Of a DNA stretch of 64,000 nucleotides, positions 10,820-19,866 are shown one piece after another. Each line of letters opens with the position of its first letter. Position 1 is the first letter of the stretch. The stretch spans positions 620,001 through 684,000 of the forward strand of contig OY723257.1 in the NCBI GenBank assembly GCA_963210315.1, written 5' to 3'. A program made the position numbers and the translations under genes. The DNA is from Rhynchopus euleeides (taxonomy: Eukaryota > Euglenozoa > Diplonemea > Diplonemida > Diplonemidae). Under the pieces are notes generated by a model. That model was given only the letters and a program-made list of their open reading frames with translations. It was not told the origin of the DNA and did not search any database.

Positions 10820-11934
10820 TTCCCATTTTTTCGAAATTAATTCAGCCCAAACCATGCACTACCTGTTTGGGCAGGCCTGACTACACTGACTCTACGCTTC
10901 GAGCGCCCGCGCGTGGCGGATGCTCGGGATGGGTTTGCGACTACTACAAAAGGTTGGTAGAATAGAATGTGAGGGTCGTTCGCAAAGAGGAAAATCCCAT
11001 AACAACATTACACACGCCCCCCGCAGAGGGGGCACGCTGCGGCACACACCGACAACAACATCCCACTCGATTGGCCATGATCCGGGCGGCTGTTCACCGC
11101 TTTGTGTCAGCAAGCGCCGGGGGGGGGCTCCATGTGTGAAGCATTTTTCAACAAAGTGTGCGCCAGTTGGCCATTTTTTTTGTGCTCAGTCAATCACCGA
11201 GCGAGCCCCCTGACTGACGCACCTCCACTGCTACACCCCACCCTACACACCACACCGCAGAAAACACTGTGGATAAACAACGCATGGCCAGCCGCGCTCC
11301 CCTACCCCCCCCCCCCCAAACCTTCTATTCCCCAGCCTATCAGCTGGGCTGTTCGGCCGTCGTTGCTGTGACGAGGAACCCTTCACCCAGGGCACTATGG
11401 CCAGAAGGGCAAAAGGTTTCATTCATCGAGAGCATTGCTGCGTGGTTCTGTTCGAATTCTTGGGTAGGGGGTCGGGGTGGATGCAGGATGGTATGTATTT
11501 TTTTTTGAAATTTTCTAGATGTATCTTCAGGAGGGGAGTGGCTGGGGGAAAGGAGGGGGGAGGGGGGTGGAAGAGATGGAGAGCGGGGGGGGTAGGGTTG
11601 AGAGATGCTAACAAGGGAACAAACGAAAAGCTCCACTCCAGTCTCAGCCCTCCTCCTGTAGCCGCAACCCACCACCACCACCACCACCACCACCACCCCC
11701 CCCTTCTTCCTCCAGCATGCACCGGATCCGGGTACCCGGGGAGGTGAAGACCGCGTCGTGCACTACACCTCTCTTCTCGACCTTCCCTGGGTGGGGGGGG
11801 TTGCGGCAGGCAACCGTGTGGCGAGTAGGGAGGTGGGAGGTGGGGGAGAGGTGGCCACACAGAAGAATCAGCCAAGAAACTAAAACACCGATTTTTTTTG
11901 ACAGAACGTAGAGTATTCTCTAGGGGGGGGGCGG

Positions 11935-11942
11935 GAGGGGGG
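11935..11942. repeat. Target-site duplication, left copy (GAGGGGGG)
   Basis: The 8 bp immediately before the left terminal inverted repeat of the hAT element. The same 8 bp follow the right terminal repeat at 15787-15794. Eight base pairs is the hallmark length of hAT insertion. Confidence 0.9.
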
Positions 11943-12043
11943 CAGGGGTGTAAATAAGGCCGACTCCCGACTCCCGACTCGGGCCGGATTTTTTGGGGTT
12001 GGGAGGGTTGCCTTGCTTCCCTTAGGGAATGTGCAGTATTAGG

Positions 12044-12192
12044 CACCCCATGGCCAAAATGACCCCACTGCGATCCGCACAGACTCCAAATATTCAAAAG
12101 AAAGGGTTTTTGGAACACCCGAGGAGGGGGGTCCCGATGGGTGGGTGGGGGTGTGGGGGGGTCCCGCTGGGTGGGGCATGGTGTGTGCCTCC
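12044..12192 (-). repeat. Inverted copy of the ~190-bp GCGGGACCCCC repeat inside the hAT element
   Basis: Read on the minus strand this stretch has the same landmarks in the same order as the tandem array downstream: CAGCGGGACCCCC, CGGGTGTTCCAAAA, TTTGAATATTTGGA, GCGGATCGCAGTGGGGTCA. It therefore belongs to the same family, carried or acquired by the transposon. Confidence 0.7.
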
Positions 12193-12422
12193 CAGTCATC
12201 TTCTTCATTACCGGTCTCTGAACTGGGGTGAGTTCATTGCCAAACCACTGCTGTGAATACGGCGCCCCTTTCCCGCCCCTTTTGCCAGATTCTGGCAGCT
12301 TCCAAGAAGAGTTGTGTTCCCGCCCCCTTCAGGTGGTTGAGCATACCACAGCGCACACGTGCACACCCACACACACTCCACACAGATACGTCACACATGT
12401 GACGCAACTGTTGCGACACAAC

Positions 12423-13073
12423 ATGCCTCAGGTAGAGGCAGTAGTGTTTGACTCACAGCCAAATACTGCTGCCGTGAGTGAGGTGCTCGCAGCGTGTGGG
12501 GCGCTGCGGGCGAATGGGGGGTTGGCTGGGACATCCAACATGGCGCTGTCGTGCGGGTACGTCGCGTGCTTCTTCGCGGACCACCTCGCACGCGGGAAGA
12601 CCCCGCAAGCGCCGAGTCGGTCCGCCCTGACCGAATGGTGGGCGACTGCTGGAGGTTCCATGGGACTCTCCACGGCAGAGGTGGCCGCACGCACGACCGT
12701 GCTGCGCAACGGCGAGGAGGCAGTGCCCCTCAAGAACACCGAGGTGGAGCGGTGGGCGGGGTCCCTGAGGCACGTCACACCTGTCAGGGTCCTCACATTT
12801 ATGCGTGAAACAGGGCCGCAAAGTGCACAGCTGTTGCTCAATGAGCACAGGCTGCCTTTAGTGACGGTGGTGTTCATCCCCTCCACGGGGCCCGTGGGCC
12901 ATTTCTTTGCCATCCGGCTGAGGAATGCCGCAGCGCCCACCCCCCCCCCCCGGTTGTTCTGTCGTGGGCTCGGCCGAAGGCCCCGGTCCTGGTGGCACCC
13001 TCTCCGACGTTCTACGAGAAGAAAGGCCACGCCTACTGCCGAGTGTGCGTTACTGCTGTCGACAGCAAGCTGA
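12423..13073 (+). CDS. Papain-like peptidase domain of the hAT element (N-terminal reading frame)
   Basis: Start chosen at ATG 12423 (MPQVEAVVFD), the first ATG of the protein-like part. Residues 1-165 look like a papain-fold cysteine peptidase: NMALSCGYVACFFADHL places a Cys (residue 44) at a helix start, and TVVFIPSTGPVGHFFAIRL places a His (160) in a strand, in the Cys-then-His order of papain/OTU-type enzymes rather than the His-then-Cys order of Ulp1. No family could be named. After residue ~170 the frame crosses a 12-nt C run (12940-12951) and becomes low-quality sequence, while good coding continues in the next frame (12992-15256, which has no ATG of its own). The likeliest reading is one fusion protein, peptidase then transposase, with the C run miscounted, mutated or slipped. 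Confidence 0.6.
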   Translation: MPQVEAVVFDSQPNTAAVSEVLAACGALRANGGLAGTSNMALSCGYVACFFADHLARGKTPQAPSRSALTEWWATAGGSMGLSTAEVAARTTVLRNGEEAVPLKNTEVERWAGSLRHVTPVRVLTFMRETGPQSAQLLLNEHRLPLVTVVFIPSTGPVGHFFAIRLRNAAAPTPPPRLFCRGLGRRPRSWWHPLRRSTRRKATPTAECALLLSTAS

Positions 13074-15256
13074 TCGCGAAGCCGAAGCAGAAGAACAAGA
13101 CGCTCTACATCGACGGGAGAGTCCCATACCGCACTCCTGGTGATGAGAGAAAGTCGCGGGTGGCTCACCAGACGAGTGACTTCCACCTGACGTGTGAGGC
13201 TTTGCTGAACCGCCGGCCTGCCGCGCGCATGTGTGTCACAGCAGCGCTTGCGCTTGTGTCTGTGCTGCAAACCGTTGCAGCTTCATCTCCGCCTGGCCGT
13301 GACAGAGCGCCGATTGTGGTGCCCGAGCTGCAAGAGGAGGAAGTGACGAACGACGAGCTCCGTCACGGCCTCTTCGCCTGGCACTCCCGGTTGTACGTGG
13401 ACATCCGGGGGGGGCGGCCGCATGCGTCGATCATTGCGGGGCTTGCAGCAGAGCGGCTTCAAGGTGTTCCACTCCCTCCCAATAACCAATACCTCAACCG
13501 CCCCCACATCACGGCGATGTTAGAGGTGTGGAAGAACATGGTCGTTGCGGAGTCCATCGCGTCTGTGTCACGAACAGTTCAGGAGGGCATGCCGCTGGTT
13601 TTGCTCCTCGATGGCAGCGAGGTTGGTGGTGAAGAATCATACACGTTCCGCCTGCGATGGGTGTCGGACGACTGCCGTGTTGTAGAGCGCTGTCTTGGGC
13701 TTGTGAGTATCGAAGCTGCAGCAGCGAACGCGGACCAGGCCGACGGTGATGACGCGGACCTCTCTGCGAGTGGAAAAACCCTCTTCGACATGTTAGTATC
13801 TCTTCTTCATGAATACGGTCTTCAAATCCAGCATCTGTGCGGCATCATCGCAGACGATGGAAGTGCGATCTCGGGGCAGAAGACGGGGCTGCATGGTCGC
13901 ATCGAGGAGGCAGTCAGTGCACCATCCCTCTACATCAAGGATGTCGGCCATCGCATCCAGAACTGTGTGGAAAAGCCGTTGAAAACTGACCCTGATTTCA
14001 AGTACGTCAGTGATACGGTGCGTGCTGTGCAGACCATCTTTCGCCAATCGGGGCTGATGCGGCGTACCTTGAAAAGGGCTGTCATGAAGAAAGGGGGGCG
14101 CGCGTACAAGCCATGCGGGTCGTGGCGGATCCGCTGGCAAGCAAAGTGGTGTACTTCGTTGCGGAAGGCGGGAAAAATGCGCGAACACTGGGTGACTCAT
14201 CTGCGAAACGACCAACTTCACAGCCGTGCTGCATCTTCCAAAAACAAGACTGCTTCACAGAAGGGAGCCCGCACCAGGGCCCGTCGGGCGCTCGCGACAA
14301 GGCTGCAGGGCGCAAAGTTCAAGCGGGCGCTTGAGTATTTCAGCAAGTTTTTTGAACTTGCAAAGCGCCCCCAGCTTGTCGCTCAGTACCGCGCAGAACG
14401 GGGTGCCAATGTGATCCCCTACCTGCTTGAGGCTCAACTCCAACTCCGCGCATTCGGGGAGATGAAGAAGAACTGGCGGCCTGGATGCCATGGCGAGCTG
14501 GTCAAAGGGCTGCACCCAAAGAGCATCCTCTGTGATCATTCCTATGCAGCAGCGCTCGTGGCAGGTGTGGCATACGCGACCGGTGTCACAGACAGCAGTG
14601 CAAACGAGCAGTTCGAAAGCCTCTACTACATCATGAACAACACCGAGGCAACATCGACTGCTATGGAGCACTGGCTGTACATCAAGGAGGGCCGGATTCG
14701 GGATGATGCAGAGCTCTCCTTTGCCAGCTTCTGGAAGCTACGCCAGGAAGAGCTGTGCTCCCGCCCCGACTACCTCCCCACACTCCGTACCATTCGCGGG
14801 GCACTCTGCATGGCGTCGCCGACGAGCTCGGCATGCGAGGGGGACTTCGGGATCCTCCGGAACCGCACACCCGCCCAGCGCAGCACAGTAGGGGTGGAGA
14901 AGCTGAGCGACGAGCTGCTTGTGAAGCGCTGCGGCCCCGACCCCGATAATGTGGAAGCCACTCGGGATTTCATCCACCGGGGTATGCGAATATTCTTTGC
15001 TGAAAGACAGCGGCGGGCACCTGGTGGTGGGAGGAAGCGCAAGGCCGAAGATGAGAGTGAGCCGCTCCACGACATCGCCAAGCGACTTCGTCAGTCTGAG
15101 ATCGACATCTTCGCGGAGGAACCTGAGGAGGACGAGGAAGAGGAGGAGGACGAGCTGGAGGAACTGGAGGAGCTCGAGGAGGATGAGGAGGATGAGGAGG
15201 ATGAGGAGGATGAGGAGGATGAGGAGGACGACGACGATGACGACGAGGAAAGTTAG
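12992..15256 (+). CDS. hAT-type transposase with U1/BED-like zinc finger and acidic tail
   Basis: About 754 residues; the frame opens upstream without an ATG, so it is probably expressed as the C-terminal part of the preceding frame. Near the N-terminus CRVC ... HQTSDFH gives Cys-x2-Cys ... His-x5-His, a U1/BED-like DNA-binding finger. The middle has the pattern of DUF4371/ZBED-type hAT transposases: PLVLLLDGSEVGGEES (first acidic site), GIIADDGSAISG (second), IKDVGHRIQNC. The C-terminal block SSACEGDFGILRN ... LSDELLVKR resembles the hAT dimerisation region. It ends with a tail of about 45 mostly Glu/Asp residues from a GAGGAT repeat. The catalytic core shows no break, so it may be active. 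Confidence 0.85.
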   Translation: MAPSPTFYEKKGHAYCRVCVTAVDSKLIAKPKQKNKTLYIDGRVPYRTPGDERKSRVAHQTSDFHLTCEALLNRRPAARMCVTAALALVSVLQTVAASSPPGRDRAPIVVPELQEEEVTNDELRHGLFAWHSRLYVDIRGGRPHASIIAGLAAERLQGVPLPPNNQYLNRPHITAMLEVWKNMVVAESIASVSRTVQEGMPLVLLLDGSEVGGEESYTFRLRWVSDDCRVVERCLGLVSIEAAAANADQADGDDADLSASGKTLFDMLVSLLHEYGLQIQHLCGIIADDGSAISGQKTGLHGRIEEAVSAPSLYIKDVGHRIQNCVEKPLKTDPDFKYVSDTVRAVQTIFRQSGLMRRTLKRAVMKKGGRAYKPCGSWRIRWQAKWCTSLRKAGKMREHWVTHLRNDQLHSRAASSKNKTASQKGARTRARRALATRLQGAKFKRALEYFSKFFELAKRPQLVAQYRAERGANVIPYLLEAQLQLRAFGEMKKNWRPGCHGELVKGLHPKSILCDHSYAAALVAGVAYATGVTDSSANEQFESLYYIMNNTEATSTAMEHWLYIKEGRIRDDAELSFASFWKLRQEELCSRPDYLPTLRTIRGALCMASPTSSACEGDFGILRNRTPAQRSTVGVEKLSDELLVKRCGPDPDNVEATRDFIHRGMRIFFAERQRRAPGGGRKRKAEDESEPLHDIAKRLRQSEIDIFAEEPEEDEEEEEDELEELEELEEDEEDEEDEEDEEDEEDDDDDDEES

Positions 15257-15786
15257 ATTGTGTGTTACCCATCATGTTGTGTAAATATGGTTGGAGAGGT
15301 CGGCTCCTGGGTTCGACCGCCTCCCCCTTTTTGCGGGTTTGCTGTTATTCCTTCCCCTGACCCCCTTTTGTCAGCGTTATGGCGCCCGAGGAGTCTATCA
15401 CTGCCTCTCTGAGTGCCGCTGCGACCCCTTTCCCCTCTCCCCTTTTGTTCGTGGGCTGCCCCCTGTGAATGGTAGACTTACCTACAGCCCCTTGTTTGCC
15501 GCCAGCACGGAGCCAAGCAGCTCAACCCCGGCCGTGCGCGGTTTGTTTGCCCTAGAGCATTGTTGTTCGTGGAGTACGTGTCATTGTGCTAAGAGCCCGG
15601 AGAAGCAAAGTCGAATCTGCTGCGCTAGCCTCACCAAGCAGCCACAGTACTACAAGATGCGCGCAGGATTGAGTAGGGTTTGAGACCGCCCGCCCCCCAC
15701 CCCCCCACCCCAGGTACCTTAGGTGACTGTAAATAACCGACTCCCGACTCCCGACTCCTGACCCCCAAACCTTATTTACAGCCCTG

Positions 15787-15794
15787 GAGGGGGG
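15787..15794. repeat. Target-site duplication, right copy (GAGGGGGG)
   Basis: Identical to 11935-11942. The site lies in a long G run, so the exact edge depends on run length, but the GA at the start anchors it. Confidence 0.88.
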
Positions 15795-15893
15795 GGGGGG
15801 GTGCAGTGGCTGGGGTAATTTTCTGGGGGGTCGCTTACAGCCCCGGGGGGGGGGGGGGGGGGGTAGGGGGGGTCAAATGCCACCCTTTTACGT

Positions 15894-16993
15894 GGACAAA
15901 CACGATTTTTCAAAAAACCGGCGCAGAGGCCCCAAAGCCCCCGTAAACCCTCCAAACCCCCCCAGATCGGTCCGGAAACCCATCGAACCCCACTTTTCCA
16001 CCATTCCGGGCACCTCAGGTGCCCGAATTGGGGTACCTAAATTTTGTGCCACCGTTTGGTACCGTACAGTGCCACTGTGTGGGAGGTTGGAAAAGAAAAT
16101 GCCCCAACACACCACATCTGAGGGTTGCAATGCATGTTGCTTGCCAACCACGTCATCCGGTGGGTGTCAGGCGCTATGTAGGTGGCATTAGCCAGGTCTT
16201 CGATGTGTTCTGGCTTGTATACATACCTCCCTGCCACCATGCACCGGGAGCTGCCTGTAGGTACGGAACAAGTCCAGATGGTCGTGTGATTCCTGTGCAG
16301 CAGTGCTCCACAACCGGGATGTGTTGACAACGACTGTTGCAACACGAGCTGTACATTCCGGGAACACATGAAGTGCGCTGTCGTGGTACCCATTGTGCCA
16401 GAATTGGTAGTTGCTGCGGTCTACTTTGCCTGGCCCAGGAGCACTGGTACTGAACAGTGCAATATGCGTGGCGAGGTGAATGCAACGGAAGCGCGCAAAG
16501 CCAATACAGCTCTCGGATGGCGGGTGGTGGTGCCACTAGTGTGTGACGTTCACTCGAGGATACAACGCATCACAATGAATCAGCAACCGTGGACCGAGTA
16601 CAATACGCTCTCTGTGGCTGGTGTGGGGGACAAAGGCAGTGCCTGTGCCGCAGGCAGGGAGGTATATATACAAGCCAGAACACATCGAAGACCTGGCTAA
16701 TGCCACCTACATAGCGCCTGACACCCACCGGATGACGTGGTTGGCAAGCAACATGCATTGCAACCCTCAGATGTGGTGTGTTGGGGCATTTTCTTTTCCA
16801 ACCTCCCACACAGTGGCACTGTACGGTACCAAACGGTGGCACAAAATTTAGGTACCCCAATTCGGGCACCTGAGGTGCCCGGAATGGTGGAAAAGTGGGG
16901 TTCGATGGGTTTCCGGACCGATCTGGGGGGGTTTGGAGGGTTTACGGGGGCTTTGGGGCCTCTGCGCCGGTTTTTTGAAAAATCGTGTTTGTC
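15894..16993. mobile_element. Fold-back element with ~342-bp inverted arms
   Basis: The left arm 15894-16235 and right arm 16653-16993 are near-identical inverted copies, starting GACAAACACGATTTTTC on the outside and meeting at CCTCCCTGCC on the inside. The 417-bp spacer (16236-16652) has no recognisable gene. Because the arms are the same sequence inverted, the same short peptides appear on opposite strands and should not be called genes. Outside the arms, matching inverted stretches (AGGGGGGGTCAAATG) extend the symmetry. Confidence 0.85.
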
Positions 16994-17012
16994 ACCCCCA
17001 TTTGACCCCCCC

Positions 17013-17672
17013 TACTGGGGGGGGCTAAATAGAAGCCCCCCCCTTGTATTCGGCGTAGGATCGAGTTTTTTTGGGGGTTTTCGAGGGCCCAAAATTTTAG
17101 GCAATTTTTGCAGTGGGTGGCCAAATAGAAGGGGGGGGTCAAATACAGGGGGGGGGGGGGGGGGGGGCTTGTATTCGGCGGAAGCCGAATTTTCCAAATT
17201 TTGGTGAATTTTGCCCCAGGTGACCTCGTGGAATCGCGATTTTCGCCTTCCATTGCACTATTCGGAATCCGTGCGGATCGTGGTGGGGTCATTTTGGGGT
17301 GGAGGTGCCAAGTTTCACTCATGAAATGTGGGTCTGGTTTGGCTCCTGATAATGGGGGGATATTCCCGGGAGTCAGCAACCTGCGATGACCCCCACACTG
17401 GTGTCCAAAACCCCGTTCCTTTGAATGCTTGGATTCCGTGCGGACCGCAGTGGGGTCATTTTGACCATGGGGTGCCTGTTATGACTGGAAAAACAGGCTG
17501 AAAATTTGAAATTTGGCTGAAATTCGGCTTCCGCCGAATACAAGCCCCCCCCCCCTTGTATTCGGCGAAAAATTTTATGGATTTCGAATTTTCAGACCCC
17601 CCCCTTCTAATAGGCCCCCCCCCTTGTATTTGACCCCCCCCTTCTATTTAGCCCCCCCCAGTAGGGGGGGGG
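17013..17672. repeat. Nested inverted repeat cluster with CCGAATACAAG/C-run units
   Basis: Ends are inverted copies (CCCTACTGGGGGGG then CTAAATAGAAG on the left, CTTCTATTTAG then CCCCCCCAGTAGGG on the right). Inside, AATTCGGCTTCCGCCGAATA around 17521-17540 mirrors the CGGCGGAAGCCGAATT stretch near 17177-17192. The element abuts the fold-back element on its left, so one probably inserted beside or into the other. Confidence 0.65.
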
Positions 17673-18720
17673 GGGGGCTGGCGTGCAGGGTGCAGGCAGC
17701 GCGCGCAAATGCGGCCTGTTTCCGGGTGCCCGCGCGCTGCCGGCGACCGTGCACCCGAGGTGCACGGTTTGGGCTGAATCTGGGTGACGTACGAGTAGGG
17801 CTCCCACCCTGAAAATGGGCTACCTGCGGTCACTCCAGGTACCTGACATCACCCGAAAGTGACCCAAAATCAGCGGGACCCCCTCCTCGGGTGTTCCGAA
17901 ACCCCTTTCTTTTGACTATTTGGAATCTGTGCGGATCGTAGTGGGGTCACACTGTGGGTCGAGGTGTCAAGCTTCACCCATGAAATGTGGGTCTGATTCA
18001 GGGTCTGGTCATAGGAGGCTGGCCCCAGGAGGATGTGACTGGGAGGCAGCCACACCAGCCCACCCACCCAGCGGGACCCCCTCCTCGGGTATTCCAAAAC
18101 CCCGTTCTTCTGAACGTTTGGAACTTTTACGAATCGTAGTGGGGTCATTTTGTGGGTCTAGGAGCCAAACACCGTCCATGAAATGTGCCTCTGGTTCAGG
18201 GGCTGATCCTAAGGGAATGTGACTGGGAGGCAGCCACACCCACCCACCCAGCGGGACCCCCTCCACGGGTGTTCCAAAACCCCGTTCTTTTGAACGTTTT
18301 GAATTTGTGCGGATCACAGTGGGGTCACTTTGGTGGTGTGCGAGCCAAGCATCACCCATGAAACACGGGTCTAGTTCAGGGGCTGGTCAGCGTGGCTGGG
18401 AGGCAGTCAGCCCACACCCCACCCCACCCACCCAGTGGGACCCCCTCCTCGGGTGTTCCAAAACCCCTTTCTTTTGAACGTTTGGAATTTTTGCGGATCA
18501 CAGTGGGGTCACTTTGGTGGTGTACGAGCCAAGTTTCGCCCATGAAACGTGGGTCTGGTTCAGGGACTGGTCATGGGTGAAGGTGGCTGGGAGGCAGCCA
18601 CCTTCACCAGCCCACACCCCACCCCACCTACCCACCCAGCGGGACCCCCCCCTCGGATTTTCCAAAAACCCGTTCTTTGGGATATTTGGGATCCGTGCGG
18701 ATTGTGGTGGGGTCATTTTG
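17220..18720 (+). repeat. Degenerate tandem array of ~180-205-bp units
   Basis: Units are marked by GCGGGACCCCCTCCTCGGG at 17873, 18071, 18251, 18434 (variant) and 18639, each followed by a gapped ...TTCCAAAACCCC..., GTGCGGATC and CAGTGGGGTCA, then ATGAAA(C/T)GTGGGTCTGGTT. Two more degenerate units precede (about 17220 and 17400). No open frame is conserved between units, so this is non-coding satellite-like DNA. Confidence 0.8.
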
Positions 18721-18977
18721 GCCATGGGGTGCCTATTGACACCACTTACTGGGAAATGCCAATTGGGTAAAAGTACCCCCCCCCCCTGTACAGGTACAAG
18801 GGGGGGGGTCCTTTCCTACAGGTGCGGGAGGTAGCCAGTGTACCCCCCCCCCTGTCCCCCCACTTTGCGAGGGACCCCCCCCCCCCCGACCAGGGTGGGG
18901 GTCACCCAAAATTTCGAGGAAATCCTGGTGTCACCCTGAAAACCTGGGTCGCCAGCCTGACCTCAGCCCGCGGGGAG

Positions 18978-19018
<41 letters not shown>
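18978..19018 (+). repeat. 41-nt poly-C tract
   Basis: Uninterrupted C run, the longest of many C or G homopolymers in the window. Such runs can form four-stranded structures and are hard to sequence, so its length is approximate. Confidence 0.9.
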
Positions 19019-19020
<2 letters not shown>

Positions 19021-19028
19021 CCAGCCCC

Positions 19029-19280
19029 CTCACGGCAGGCATGTCGCTAAGCGTCGACCGTCGACCCAGTGATTTTGGGTTTCCCCCCCCATAAAAAAGC
19101 GTCGACCCAGCGTCGACCCAGTGGACTGGGTTGACGCTTGGTCGAGGCTTGGAGCGTCGACCTAGTGGAACTGGGTTGCCATTCAAGCCTGGACCAAGCG
19201 TCAACCCATTTATTACACTGGGTCGACGCTCACCAAGCGTCGACCAAGCGTCAACCCACTTTCACTGGGTCGACGTCGAA
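19029..19280. repeat. Cluster of AAGCGTCGACCCAGTG direct and inverted repeats
   Basis: At least ten copies of GCGTCGACC/GCGTCAACCCA and their complements (GGTCGACGC, GGTTGACGC) packed in 250 bp, separated by short A/T or C stretches. The mixed orientation would fold into multiple hairpins. Confidence 0.7.
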
Positions 19281-19300
19281 GAGAGTATGGTTTTGCAGGA

Positions 19301-19361
19301 ACAGATGCTCACTACCGTGGCCTCCGGCGGCTGGGGGCTCCGCCCCCCAGACCCCCCTGTG
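19301..19361 (-). repeat. Dispersed GC-rich hairpin repeat, copy 2
   Basis: Same family as 10491-10549, opposite orientation (CAGATGCTCACTACCGTGG, CCTCCGGCGGCTGGGGG, CCCAGACCCCCC). Confidence 0.75.
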
Positions 19362-19475
19362 GCGTATGTCTCGTACTCAAGTCATTCGATTCCCACCGGG
19401 TCAGGGAATCCAACCACTCCAGTAGCCTCAGGAGGACGCAGCCAACTCACACAGAATCTGTACGCCCACAATGAA

Positions 19476-19532
19476 CAGATGCTCACTACCGTGGCCTCCG
19501 GCGGCTGGGGGGCTCTGCCCCCCAGACCCCCC
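19476..19532 (-). repeat. Dispersed GC-rich hairpin repeat, copy 3
   Basis: Close second copy in the same orientation as 19301-19361; the ~115 bp between the two copies are unrelated. Confidence 0.75.
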
Positions 19533-19866
19533 ATCTCGCGTGCCCGTCTAGTAACCAAGTCCTTGCGCTTTGACGGCCGTGACATATCAGGGGGCAGCGT
19601 CGAAATCATGGTCCCGAAAGCCATTTTTTGGTTTCCTCCGGCACCCGACGGCGCGAGCGGGAGAGGAACCACGGAAGGAACCCAGCGCCTCACACCGTGC
19701 CCACCTAGTGGTCCACCGATGGGAAAATTTGGCAACAACACGAGCGCGCGCGAAGCGCGCGCGAGAAAAATTGACCCCTAGTGTTTTCCCCCCTGATCCC
19801 CCCCCAAAACAGGAGCGTCAACCCACCAAATCTCCAAAATCGAAAAGTTAGCGACAGGCCTGCCCT

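Larger units (their letters stand above)
9620..11934. other. Intergenic region with simple repeats and hairpins
   Basis: No gene recognised in 2.3 kb. Contents seen: an AG dinucleotide run at 9811-9829; two copies (one partial) of the dispersed GC-rich hairpin family; a perfect 13-bp stem with 5-nt loop at 10789-10819 (GGTAGTGCCGGCA and its complement); a CAC trinucleotide run at 11671-11697; and C or G homopolymers at 11307-11317 and 11114-11121. The segment 10204-10255 is similar to the complement of the region around 10810-10870, suggesting an old inverted duplication. Confidence 0.5.
11943..15786 (+). mobile_element. hAT-superfamily DNA transposon, structurally complete
   Basis: 3844 bp bounded by 17-bp terminal inverted repeats: CAGGGGTGTAAATAAGG at 11943-11959 and its complement at 15770-15786, one mismatch. 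Both the CAGGG start and the 8-bp duplication GAGGGGGG on each side are typical of hAT. Direct GACTCCC subterminal repeats lie just inside each end (about 11962-11982 and 15738-15757). It encodes a peptidase-like domain (12423-13073) and a zinc-finger plus hAT transposase (to 15256), with a C run between the two frames. The left 300 bp contain an inverted copy of the ~190-bp repeat arrayed at 17.2-18.7 kb. The perfect duplication suggests a recent insertion. Confidence 0.92.

Noticed and set aside
15300-15330. B-box-like GGGTTCGACC suggesting a tRNA gene
   Set aside because: No matching A box or cloverleaf arms could be found around it; it lies inside the hAT 3' region.
16019-16869. Identical short proteins on opposite strands
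   Set aside because: They are the same inverted-repeat arm read twice; no start context, homology or conservation.
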